Assembly: GCF_014648515.1 (NCBI RefSeq)
Contig: NZ_BMRG01000004.1
Location: 57,324 to 118,958, forward strand
Origin: Saccharothrix coeruleofusca
GTDB lineage: Bacteria; Actinomycetota; Actinomycetes; Mycobacteriales; Pseudonocardiaceae
Length of the DNA: 61,635 nucleotides
Reading direction: 5' to 3'
The notes under the pieces were generated by a model. That model was not told the origin of the DNA, made no database searches, and saw only the letters and a list, made by a program, of their open reading frames with translations. Of the stretch, positions 40,201 to 48,905 are shown one piece after another (the stretch's first letter is position 1; every line of letters starts with the position of its first letter). The translations under genes were made by a program, and so were the position numbers.

Positions 40201-43200
40201 GGCCCGAGTCGTACTGGCGGCTGGGCGACACCGAGGGCACCGCGGCCTCCAGCGAGGTCGCCGTCAACCTCGGCAAGGACGTCGGCACCTACAAGAGCAC
40301 CACCCCGAGCACCGAGACCCCGTTGGCGGGCACCACCGACCAGTCCACGGCGTTCAACGGCTCCACCTCCGCTGTGGAGCTGCCCAAGGGCACGCTGAAG
40401 AAGAGCCGCGACGCGGCGGTCGAGCTGTGGTTCAAGAACAACCCCAGCGGCTCCGGCGGTCCGCTGCTGGGCTACCAGGACAAGGCGCTGGGCAGCGCGT
40501 CCACCACCGGTGTGCCCGTGCTGTACGTCGGCACGGACGGCAAGCTGCGCGGCCAGTTCGCCACCGGCTCGATCTCCCCGATCACCTCGGTCGCGACGGT
40601 CAACGACGGGCGCTGGCACCACGTGGTGCTGTCCTCGATGGGCAGCACGCAGACGCTGTACCTGGACGGCGCGAAGGTCGGTGAGCTGACCGGCAAGACC
40701 GTCGACCACGCCCTGCTGACGTTCAACCAGATCGGCGCGGCCTACGCGGGCACGCCCGCGTCCTGGCCCGCCTGGGGCGCCACCGCCCAGCGGTCCTACA
40801 ACGGCACCATCGACGAGGTCTCGCTCTACGCGGGCCCACTGGGCGCGGCCTCGGTCGCGGCGCACTACAAGGCGGCCACCGCCAAGGCCGACCAGCTGGC
40901 CAAGGTGACCCTGCCCAGCGGCCGGGTCGCCGCCACCGCCACCTACGACGTCAGCCGCGACCGGCTCAAGGAGTACACCGACGCCGACGGCGGCACGTGG
41001 CGGATCGGCGCGCCCGCCGTCTACGGCGGTGACACCGACCTGCGCCGCAGCGTCGAGGTGCTCGACCCGGCGGGCAGGCCCAGCCTGTACGAGTACGACG
41101 CGATCGGCGGCTGGCTGCTGCGCTACGGCCTGCCGCTGGGCGTGGAGGCCCGTTCCGAGGACAAGCCCGGCGAGCCGGCCCCCAGCGAGCCGGAGCCGGT
41201 GGAGACCTGCACCCAGCCCGACCCCAACGACCCCGCGTTCTGCACCACGATCCCGGACGACTCCGGCGGCCCGGTGTTCGTGCGCTACGGCACCGAGGGC
41301 ACCAGCATCCGGGCGTTCTCCTACGACGACAACGGCAACCTCACCACGGTCACCGACGAGAACGGCGACTCCACCTGGTTGACCTACGACGCCCGCGGCA
41401 ACGTCACCTCCACCAAGACCTGCCGCACGGCGACGGTGTGCCACACCTCGTACAAGACCTACCCGGCCACCATCACCAACCAGTACGACCCGCGCAACGA
41501 CCTGCCCGTCGAATCCCGCGACGGCCGGTCGGCAGGCCCGACCGACAACACCTACCGGACGAGCTACAGCTACCACTTCACCGGCCAGCTGGCCTCGCAG
41601 ACCAACCCGGACAACAGCACGACCTCGAACACCTACACCAACGGCTCCGAGGTGGCGGTCGGCGGCGGCAGCGTGCCCGCCGGCCTGCTGGCGGGCTCCA
41701 CCAACGGCCGCGGCAAGGTGACCCGCTTCGCCTACTACGCCAACGGCGACCTGGCCCGGATCACCCACCCCAACGGCCTGGTGCGCGAGTACACCTACGA
41801 CGCCCTGGGCCGCCGCACCACCGAGAAGGAGATCTCCGACTCCTTCCCGTCCGGAGTGGTCACCACGTTCACCTACGACGGCATGTCCCGCCCGCGCACC
41901 ACCACCGGGCCGGTGACCACCAACCCGATCAGCGGCGTCAAGCACCAGTTGCGCACCACCACCGACTACGACGCCGACGGCAACCCCACCCGCGTGGAGC
42001 AGGCCGACCTGCTCGGCGGGGACCAGCCGCGGGTGACCACGACCGACTACGACGAGCACGGCCGCCCGCTCACGGTGACCGACGCCGAGGGCGGCGAGAC
42101 CGGCTACGACCACGACGCCTTCGGCAACGTCACCTCCGTCACCGACCCCAACGGCAACCGCTTCGACATGGCCTACACCGCCCGCAACGCGCTGGCGGAG
42201 GTCCGGCTGCGGGACTGGCGCAGCGACCCGCCGGGCGCGCCTGCCCCCGGCACCGGCGACTACCTGGTGCTGAACTCCTACGCGTACGACTTCGCGGGCA
42301 GGCTGGCCAGCACCACCGACGCGATGGGCCGCCGGGTCGAGCACGAGCACTACGACGACGGCCTGCTCAAGCGGTCGGTGCTGAAGAACTTTCGCAACCC
42401 CGACGGCAGCACGCGCGACTACGTGCTGGAGGACAACACCTACGACGGCGCGGGCCACCTCGTCCAGGAGGTGGTCGACAACGGCAAGACGGTGGCGCGG
42501 AACACCGTCGACAAGCTGGGCCGGGTGCTGACCGCGGTGCTGGACCCGAACGGCCTCAACCGCGCCAACGCCTTCACCTACGACGGCAACGGCAACGTCA
42601 CCTCGGTGACGTCGACGGGCAAGTGGTCCAACGTCTCCGGTGTCGTGCCCGTCAACGAGCAGAAGGTCACCTACGTCTACGACGACGCGGACAACCTCGT
42701 CGAGGAGCGCGTCAGCGACGGCACCACCACCCGCGTCACCAAGACCGGCTACGACCAGCGCGGCCTGGCCACCTCCGCCACCGACGCCCGCGGCACCGCC
42801 GCCGGCGCGGACCCGGCGGCGTTCACCACCCGCGTCTCCCACGACGAGCTGGGCCGCCCGGTCACCACGACCGGCGCGCCGGTGCTCGCCGAGACCGGCG
42901 GGCAGGCCGCGACGACGGTCACCCCGACCGTGGTCACCGGCTACAACACCTTCGGCGAGCCGACCGAGGGCAAGGACGAGCTGGGCAACGTCTCCCGCGC
43001 CGCCTACGACCGGCTCGGCAGGCCGGTGAGCAAGTCGTCCCCCGCCTACCAGGCGCCGGGCGCGAGCAAGCCGATCACGCCGACCACCACCACGAAGTAC
43101 GACGGCAACGGCAACGCCGTGGAGGTCACCGACGCCCGCGGCAACACCACCCGCAGCGCCTACGACCAGCTCGACCGGCTGACCAAGTTGGACCAGCCCG

Positions 43201-46200
43201 CCTCCACCGACGACGAGCGCGCCACCACCTGGTTCACCTACACCCGATCCGGCCAACTGCTGTCCACAGTGGATCCCACTGGCGCGCGGACCGAGGCGAC
43301 CTACGACGACCTCGACCGCCAGGTGACCGCCACGGCCGTGGAGCGCCGCCCCGTCCCCGGCGCGTTCACCACCAGGGTCGGCTACGACGACGCGGGCAAC
43401 GTGCTCACCTCCGCCCTGCCCAGCGGGGCCACGACCACCAACACCTTCGACACGCTCGGCCAGCTCATCAAGTCCGCCGACCCGAACGACGTGCGGGTCG
43501 AGCACGGCTACGACTTCATGGGCAGGCGGGTGCGGACCACCGACGGCTTCGGCCGCACCGCGCAGAGCACCTACGACCTGTTCGGGCGCAAGGTCGCCGA
43601 GGCGATCCTGAAGGCCGACGGGACCGTGCTGCGCAGCTCCGGCTACGGCTACGACCCGGTCGGCAACCTGACCACCGCCACCGACCCGCTCAAGCAGACC
43701 AGCACCTACACCTACGACGCGGCCAACCGGCTGGTCAAGCAGGTCGAGCCGGTCGCGGACGGCAAGTCGATCACCACCACCTCCGGCTACGACGCGGCGG
43801 GCCACCGCACCCGCTACACCGACGGCCGCGGCAACGCCACCATCACCACCTACAACAACCTCGGCCTGGCCGAGTCCACCACCGAGCCCGCGACCGCCGC
43901 GCACCCGAACACCGCCGACCGGACCTGGACGGTGGGCTACGACGGCAACGCCAACCCGGTCTCGCTGACCGCCCCCGGCGGCGTGACCCGGCAACGGATC
44001 TACGACGCGGCGAACCGGCCCACCGACGAGACCGGTGCGGGCGCGGAAGCCGAGACCGCCGCCCGCGAGATCGGCTACGACCTGGCGGGCAGGCTCACCT
44101 CGGCAGGCGCGGTGGGCGGCACCAACACCTACGCCTACGACGACCGGGGCAACCTGCTGAGCACCACCGGCCCCGGCGGTGTCGCGGAGTTCACCTACGA
44201 CCCCGACGGCAACACCGCCACCCGCGAGGACGCCGCGGGCACCGCGAGCTACGGCTACACCAGGAGCAGGCTCAGCAGCATCACCGACGGCCTCACCGGC
44301 ACCGCGCAGAAGTTCACCTACGACCAGGCGGGCGCGGTCAAGGCGATCGACTACGGCGCGGGCCGGGTGCGCTCGCTGGGCTACGACGACGTCGGCAGGC
44401 TGGCCTCGGACACCCTGACCAACGCGGGCAAGCAGACCGTGGCCTCGATCGGCTACGGCTACAACCCCGACGACACGGTCGCCAGCGAGACCACGGCGGG
44501 CCTGGCGGGCGCGGGCACCACGACCTACACCTACGACCACGCCGCCAGGCTGACCGGCGTCACCGCGGGCGGCGCCACCACCACCTACGAGTGGGACGAC
44601 GCGGGCAACCGCGCCAAGGCCGCGGGCAGGACCGCGACCTACGACGAGCGCAACCGGCTGCTGTCCGACGGCACCAGCACCTACGCCTACTCGGCCAGGG
44701 GCGGCCTGCGGTCGAAGACGACCGCGGAGCAGACCGAGCAGTACTCCTTCGACGCGTTCGAGCGGATGGTGTCCGCCAACGGCCAGACCTACGGCTACGA
44801 CGACCTGGACCGCGTCGCCACCAGGGGCGCCACCCGGTTCACCTACGCGGGCCTGGCCGACGAGGTCGTCTCCGACGGCGCGCAGAGCTTCGCCAGGGGA
44901 CCGGGCGACGAGCTGGTGGCCACCGCGCGCGGCACCACCGAGCGGCTGACGCTGTCCGACGCCCACGGCGACGTGGTGGCGGGCTTCGACCCGGTCGACA
45001 GCGCGCTGACCGCGCTGCCCGACTCCACCGGCTACGACCCGTTCGGCAAGGTGACCGCCAGGAACGGCGACACCGGCGCGCTGGGCTTCCAGGGCGACTG
45101 GACCGACCCGGCCACCGGGCGGGTGGACGCGGGCGTGCGCTGGTACGACCCGAGCACCGGCGGGTTCTCCTCCCGCGACACGCTGGACACCTCCGGCGGC
45201 TCGGCCTCCTACGCCAACCGCTACGCCTACGGCGCCGGTGACCCCGTGGGCTACAACGACCCCACCGGCCACTTCCAGGGCCCGCGCCCCTACCCGGCCA
45301 GCCCGTACACCCCCACCAAGCCGAAGGCGCCCAGCGGACCCAAGGGCGGCAAGTTCGGCTGGGTCGGCATCGGCCTGGGGATGATCTGGAACGTCATCAA
45401 GCCGACCCCGCTCGGTGACTCCTCCTGCACCGGCCGGTACGGCGTGACCTGCGACGTGTACTACAGCGCCGGCTGGCAGCACCAACCGTCGGTGCTGGAG
45501 CGGTTCTGCGACACCCACCCGTGGACCAACCAGTGCGGCGGCAGCGGCACCAGGTTCTACCCGCCCGTCGGCGACCCCGGCACCGACGCCTCCCCCGGAA
45601 CCGGCGCGGGTCCGGGCGGCGGTGGCGGTGGCGGGCCGACCGCGGAGGAGATCGCGGCGGCGGCCCGGCTGGCGGCCTACCTGCGCGCCAAGCGGATCTC
45701 CGACCAGGCGCGGGCGGAGAACGAGCACGCGGCCAAGAACACGCCGATCGCGCTGCCCGCCGGGGCGACCGCGCCGGTGGTCACGCTGCCCAAGCTGGTG
45801 TCGTCCTCGCCGTCCAAGCCCGCCGCGAAGCTGGGCACCAGCCGCGACGTGGTCAAGGACGCCAAGGCCGCGACCGACGACATCTACCAGAACGCCGTGC
45901 GGCGGGTCGGCAGGCTCGTGCACGACGTGTCCAGCGCGGCCCGCGTCGTGGTGGCCACGGTCAGCTCGCTCGGCGACCCGTACTCGATGCGGGTGACCAA
46001 CGCGCGCGGCGGCGACTGCCGCGAGCAGCTGCCCGAGCCGAACTACAAGCCGGTGGACACGGCCAGGGGCGGCCGGGCGACCGGCGTGGAGGCGTGCCTG
46101 ACCATCGATGACCTCGACAACGGCAAGGGCACCCCGGCCTCGGTCAACCCGCCCGGCATGGGGTGGGCCTTCGGGTACGCCCGGAGCCTGGGCGTCGAGC

Positions 46201-46616
46201 GCGAGGAGCTGACGCGCTGGATCAACCGGTGCCACCTGCTGGGCAAGCAGTTCGGCGGCAGCGGCAGCGACCTGCGCAACCTGTCCACGTGCGGCCGGAC
46301 CGCCAACGCCACCAAGGTCGCCACCAGGGACCAGCCCATCAACCACCACATGTACAACTTCGAGAAGAAGGTCGAGGCGGCCTTGAGGAGCAAGCAGATC
46401 GTCCGCTACGAGGTCACCCCGATCTACAAGGGGCGGCGCACGGTGCCGGTGTCCTACGAGATGACCGCCGAGGGCATGTACGAGGGCGGCGCACCGGGGA
46501 TCAACATGCACGCCGTGGTGCCCAACACGATCTACAGCCCCAAGACCGGCGGCAGGCACAACCTCGGCCTGATCGAGGACGGCGGCGCGCCCGTCCCCGT
46601 CGGGGCCACACCGTGA
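37269..46616 (+). CDS. giant RHS/YD-repeat toxin with C-terminal DNA/RNA non-specific endonuclease domain (about 3115 aa)
   Basis: A hydrophobic N-terminus (VKFLAIGLTVAVLAGG) suggests export or membrane anchoring. The order is: beta-rich region; DUF6531-like entry (LTLTRTYNSLDPRRDGLFGA); a LamG-like insert around residues 980-1190 (DGRWHHVVLSSMGSTQTLYL); dozens of YD repeats of the type YDALGRRTTE; and the RHS core end GFSSRDTLDTSGGSASYANR before DPVGYNDPTGH. After a Pro/Gly linker the last 230 residues form a nuclease domain with NRCHLLGKQFGGSGSDLRNL (catalytic-type His near residue 2990) and an Asn further on. RHS shells encapsulate such toxins. GTG 37269 with GGGGG 6 nt upstream is preferred; GTG 37263 is possible. 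No obvious immunity gene follows. Confidence 0.88.
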   Translation: MRGRRSRPGLTGLLFLPAGGVKFLAIGLTVAVLAGGTAGDAVLGGAGPVDGSVLSALRGPDQLWGSAAAAAAAGHVEGKPDNRTLPESIRGRYPKQVWDQKVDNTVEEVEAPVARTTGYDAATSKEIPEARTAHERVYTNADGTQTTEFSTAKVNYRAADGSWKPVDPSLVADPGKGWHNAADEVDVRLAGQSGGDLVTLTVDQDHSVSYSLAGANRATATADGTTVTYPGVLPGVDLRVESVPSGAKETLVLAGPDAPTEYLFPLTLKGLTPSVVDGEVVFADASGARRAVIPAGDMVDAKSARSTGVSYRLVTSGGAPALQVSVDGGWLREPGRAFPVSVDPTVKLPVAGDAADSSMYVSGGASSPGGNDFSIGPNAAAYLRFGGLVSRLQHHTIFGAQLWAVNYEAESCNPRQVTVHPVTSSWVSDGDYSYPGPSVGGALASKSFAHGYIAFGQSSSACPRAGELFNLGSGGRDLVQRWVDGEQANHGLSLRGTGAKKFTGPGTANPPKLFVTHSPYNATYKLADPVPKPPVLQNQDGKVKITVTNRSAAAWAPGDYYLAYRAYKADTGASVVQQRAANLTSTVARGGKVTLEATIKALPPGKYFLDFTMVRSGGPVFTDHQVPPGRIVLQVFDIPPVVQELFPPNGFRAPTLTPQLWARALDIDAPPSSSLQFKFEVCESDAAGKPVNCVNSGYQAKTAWTVPAGTLRWSRTYQWRAFVKDATTEVPSPYSVLLAQVPQPEITSRIAGAPYSDQNQDFDPQSGNHTTSAVDATAATVGPQLTLTRTYNSLDPRRDGLFGAGWSTSYDMKVVPDDDGSGNVVVTYPDGQAVRFGRNADGTYAAPPGRTASLTSDSTSWKLLDKSGTTYQFATTGKLNRITDVANRSLVLTYAEGKLSKVQASVSQTSTAGRALLFTWTGNHVTSVRTDPVDGTALTWNYTYDGDVLKKVCAPGSACTGYDYSAGSHYRSAVLDARPESYWRLGDTEGTAASSEVAVNLGKDVGTYKSTTPSTETPLAGTTDQSTAFNGSTSAVELPKGTLKKSRDAAVELWFKNNPSGSGGPLLGYQDKALGSASTTGVPVLYVGTDGKLRGQFATGSISPITSVATVNDGRWHHVVLSSMGSTQTLYLDGAKVGELTGKTVDHALLTFNQIGAAYAGTPASWPAWGATAQRSYNGTIDEVSLYAGPLGAASVAAHYKAATAKADQLAKVTLPSGRVAATATYDVSRDRLKEYTDADGGTWRIGAPAVYGGDTDLRRSVEVLDPAGRPSLYEYDAIGGWLLRYGLPLGVEARSEDKPGEPAPSEPEPVETCTQPDPNDPAFCTTIPDDSGGPVFVRYGTEGTSIRAFSYDDNGNLTTVTDENGDSTWLTYDARGNVTSTKTCRTATVCHTSYKTYPATITNQYDPRNDLPVESRDGRSAGPTDNTYRTSYSYHFTGQLASQTNPDNSTTSNTYTNGSEVAVGGGSVPAGLLAGSTNGRGKVTRFAYYANGDLARITHPNGLVREYTYDALGRRTTEKEISDSFPSGVVTTFTYDGMSRPRTTTGPVTTNPISGVKHQLRTTTDYDADGNPTRVEQADLLGGDQPRVTTTDYDEHGRPLTVTDAEGGETGYDHDAFGNVTSVTDPNGNRFDMAYTARNALAEVRLRDWRSDPPGAPAPGTGDYLVLNSYAYDFAGRLASTTDAMGRRVEHEHYDDGLLKRSVLKNFRNPDGSTRDYVLEDNTYDGAGHLVQEVVDNGKTVARNTVDKLGRVLTAVLDPNGLNRANAFTYDGNGNVTSVTSTGKWSNVSGVVPVNEQKVTYVYDDADNLVEERVSDGTTTRVTKTGYDQRGLATSATDARGTAAGADPAAFTTRVSHDELGRPVTTTGAPVLAETGGQAATTVTPTVVTGYNTFGEPTEGKDELGNVSRAAYDRLGRPVSKSSPAYQAPGASKPITPTTTTKYDGNGNAVEVTDARGNTTRSAYDQLDRLTKLDQPASTDDERATTWFTYTRSGQLLSTVDPTGARTEATYDDLDRQVTATAVERRPVPGAFTTRVGYDDAGNVLTSALPSGATTTNTFDTLGQLIKSADPNDVRVEHGYDFMGRRVRTTDGFGRTAQSTYDLFGRKVAEAILKADGTVLRSSGYGYDPVGNLTTATDPLKQTSTYTYDAANRLVKQVEPVADGKSITTTSGYDAAGHRTRYTDGRGNATITTYNNLGLAESTTEPATAAHPNTADRTWTVGYDGNANPVSLTAPGGVTRQRIYDAANRPTDETGAGAEAETAAREIGYDLAGRLTSAGAVGGTNTYAYDDRGNLLSTTGPGGVAEFTYDPDGNTATREDAAGTASYGYTRSRLSSITDGLTGTAQKFTYDQAGAVKAIDYGAGRVRSLGYDDVGRLASDTLTNAGKQTVASIGYGYNPDDTVASETTAGLAGAGTTTYTYDHAARLTGVTAGGATTTYEWDDAGNRAKAAGRTATYDERNRLLSDGTSTYAYSARGGLRSKTTAEQTEQYSFDAFERMVSANGQTYGYDDLDRVATRGATRFTYAGLADEVVSDGAQSFARGPGDELVATARGTTERLTLSDAHGDVVAGFDPVDSALTALPDSTGYDPFGKVTARNGDTGALGFQGDWTDPATGRVDAGVRWYDPSTGGFSSRDTLDTSGGSASYANRYAYGAGDPVGYNDPTGHFQGPRPYPASPYTPTKPKAPSGPKGGKFGWVGIGLGMIWNVIKPTPLGDSSCTGRYGVTCDVYYSAGWQHQPSVLERFCDTHPWTNQCGGSGTRFYPPVGDPGTDASPGTGAGPGGGGGGGPTAEEIAAAARLAAYLRAKRISDQARAENEHAAKNTPIALPAGATAPVVTLPKLVSSSPSKPAAKLGTSRDVVKDAKAATDDIYQNAVRRVGRLVHDVSSAARVVVATVSSLGDPYSMRVTNARGGDCREQLPEPNYKPVDTARGGRATGVEACLTIDDLDNGKGTPASVNPPGMGWAFGYARSLGVEREELTRWINRCHLLGKQFGGSGSDLRNLSTCGRTANATKVATRDQPINHHMYNFEKKVEAALRSKQIVRYEVTPIYKGRRTVPVSYEMTAEGMYEGGAPGINMHAVVPNTIYSPKTGGRHNLGLIEDGGAPVPVGATP

Positions 46617-46673
46617 CCGCCGCCCGTCCCCTGAACGCGAGCTGCGCGAGCCAGCTCGGTCGAGGAGAGTGAA

Positions 46674-48905
46674 GTGTTCAGAAGAACAACGATGGCGCTG
46701 GCGGCCCTGCTGCTGGTGACCACCCTGCCGCAGGCGCCCGCCGCGCTGGCGGACGCCGCGGGCGGCGGCGGCGACTACGTGCCGCTGCCCGCGGCCCCGG
46801 CTGTGCTGGACACCCGGTCCGGCGTGGGCGGGGTGACCGGGGAGCGGGGCGCGGCCAGCACGACCGCGTTCCCGGTGCTGGGCGTGGGCGGGGTGCCCAC
46901 CTCCGGTGTGGGGTCGGTGGTGGTGCGGATCACGCTGATGAACCCCACCGAGTCGACCTTCGCCGAGCTGTGGCCCGACGGCGCGGCCCGGCCGACGCTG
47001 ACCCACATCTCGGCGGTCAAGGGCGAGACCATCTCCAACTTCGCCGTGGTGCAGGTCGGCGCCAACGGCAAGCTGGCCGTCTACAACGCCTCCGGCAAGG
47101 TGGACATCGGCGTCGAGGTGCACGGCTACTTCAAGAGCAGCCAGGGCACCACCGGCGGCGGGTTCGTCCCGGTGGCGCACACCAGGGTCGTCGACACCCG
47201 TGAAGGTCTGGGCACCACGACCGGCACGATCGCCTCGGACGCGAACCGGACCGTGACGCTGGCGGGCGGCCTGGTCCCGGTCGGCGCCGCGGCGGTCGTG
47301 GTCAACCTGCTGGTGCCGGGCGCGAGCGCGGGGGGCTGGCTGAACGCGGGCGCGTCCAGCACCCGGCCGGTGTTCAACTACGCGGCCGGGTCCACCCAGT
47401 CGCAGGCGATCATCCCGCTGTCCGCCGACGGCAAGGTGGTCTTCCGCAACAACGGCTCCGCCGCGGTCAACCTCAGCGTCACCGTGCAGGGCTACTTCAC
47501 CGCCAACGCCAGCCAGGGCGCGGGCTACCGACCGGTGGCCAAGCGGCTGCTCAACACCCGCACGGCGGGCGCGGGCCTGCCGGTGGCCGCCAACGGCACG
47601 ATCGACGTCCAGGTGGGCGGCACCAACGGCCTGCCGACCCGCGGCATCGCGGGCGCGGCGGTGAACGTGGTCGTCACGCCCGCGGAGGCGGGCTACCTCA
47701 AGGCGTGGCCGGTCGGCCAGGCCGAGCCGTCGGTCAGCGTGATGGACTTCAAGGCGGACTCCTGGCGCGACAACATGATCGTGCTCAAGCCCGGCACCGA
47801 CGGCAAGATCCGCCTCCGCAACGGCAGTTCCGGCACCGCGCACGTGGTCGTGGACCTGCTGGGCTGGTTCGCCGACCCGCTGCCGACGCTGGAGATCGCG
47901 AAGAACACCCGGATGGCGGCGTTGCAGCTGCCGCCCGTCGAGGGGGCGTTGACGGGCAAGATCTGGCACGCCTACGTGGACAACTCGGGTCGCGTGGTGG
48001 CGGGCCTGCAGGAGAACCCCGACGTCGTGGGCGCCGTGCGGTGGCAGGTGCTCTCGGGCAACGAGGCGTTCACCGGTCAGCCCACCCTGGTGCGGCTGTC
48101 CGACGGCCGCGTGCGGATCACCGCGCAGCACACCGACGGCGACCTGCGGTCGATCACCCAGACCGCGCTGGACGCGGTGAGCTGGGGCGCGTGGGCGGAC
48201 CTGGGCGGCTCGATGGCGTCGCCGCCGAAGACCGCGCTGGTCGCCGGGACCGCGGTGCACTTCGCGGTGGACGCCGACGGCAAGCTGTGGGCCCACGCGC
48301 AGACCGGTTCGGTGCCGTACTGGCGCAACCTGGGCGACCAGGACCTCACCGGCTCGCTGGAGGTGGTCGCGGTGCGCAGCGGCGTTCAGGTGTTCGGCCT
48401 GACCACCGCGGGGTCGATCAAGGTGATCCAGTACTACGACGACGGTTCCGTCTCGGCGTGGGCCGACCTGGGCGGCGTCGGCCTCAACAGCGCTCCGTCC
48501 GTCGTGGTGCGCCCCGGCTACTCGGCGCAGGTGTTCGTCCGCGACGCGGGCGGTGCGATCGTGAGCAAGCTCCAGGACGGCAGCGGCGCGTGGCCTGCGG
48601 ACTGGACGCCGGTCGGTGCGCTGACCTCCGCGGGTGCGCCCGCCGCGATCCTGGACCCGGCGCTCGGCCGCGTCGCGGTCGTGGTGCGCGGAACCGACGG
48701 GGAGGCGCACGGCATCTGGGAGACGGCCACGGCCAGCAACGAGTGGGGTTCGGTGTACGACATGTCCGGCCCGAACCCGGACCCGGTGGCGACCGACCCG
48801 TTCGCCTTGGCGTACCGCAACTCCAACACCTCGGAGCTGCTGTTCTCCTACCTCAACGCCAACGGCGCGATGAGGTTCTACGGGCGGGAGATCCCGACGT
48901 CGTGA
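46674..48905 (+). CDS. secreted lectin-like protein with repeated beta domains (743 aa)
   Basis: After a signal peptide (MALAALLLVTTLPQAPAALA) come three copies of an actinobacterial exported domain of about 125 residues, each opening with V-L-D-T-R or L-N-T-R and closing with a phrase such as VEVHGYF, VTVQGYF or VVDLLGWF. The second half (from about residue 410) has strands with repeated W-A-D-L-G and related motifs that fit a PLL/tectonin-type beta-propeller, a glycan-binding fold. The gene follows the RHS gene after 57 bp with a strong GAGGAGAG ribosome binding site, and overlaps the next gene. It may help delivery or cell-wall binding of the RHS protein; this is inferred from order only. 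Confidence 0.65.
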   Translation: MFRRTTMALAALLLVTTLPQAPAALADAAGGGGDYVPLPAAPAVLDTRSGVGGVTGERGAASTTAFPVLGVGGVPTSGVGSVVVRITLMNPTESTFAELWPDGAARPTLTHISAVKGETISNFAVVQVGANGKLAVYNASGKVDIGVEVHGYFKSSQGTTGGGFVPVAHTRVVDTREGLGTTTGTIASDANRTVTLAGGLVPVGAAAVVVNLLVPGASAGGWLNAGASSTRPVFNYAAGSTQSQAIIPLSADGKVVFRNNGSAAVNLSVTVQGYFTANASQGAGYRPVAKRLLNTRTAGAGLPVAANGTIDVQVGGTNGLPTRGIAGAAVNVVVTPAEAGYLKAWPVGQAEPSVSVMDFKADSWRDNMIVLKPGTDGKIRLRNGSSGTAHVVVDLLGWFADPLPTLEIAKNTRMAALQLPPVEGALTGKIWHAYVDNSGRVVAGLQENPDVVGAVRWQVLSGNEAFTGQPTLVRLSDGRVRITAQHTDGDLRSITQTALDAVSWGAWADLGGSMASPPKTALVAGTAVHFAVDADGKLWAHAQTGSVPYWRNLGDQDLTGSLEVVAVRSGVQVFGLTTAGSIKVIQYYDDGSVSAWADLGGVGLNSAPSVVVRPGYSAQVFVRDAGGAIVSKLQDGSGAWPADWTPVGALTSAGAPAAILDPALGRVAVVVRGTDGEAHGIWETATASNEWGSVYDMSGPNPDPVATDPFALAYRNSNTSELLFSYLNANGAMRFYGREIPTS

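Noticed and set aside
41500-45200. Tandem repeats at about 41-45 kb as a non-coding repeat region
   Set aside because: They are the YD repeats of the RHS protein, in frame and explained by coding.
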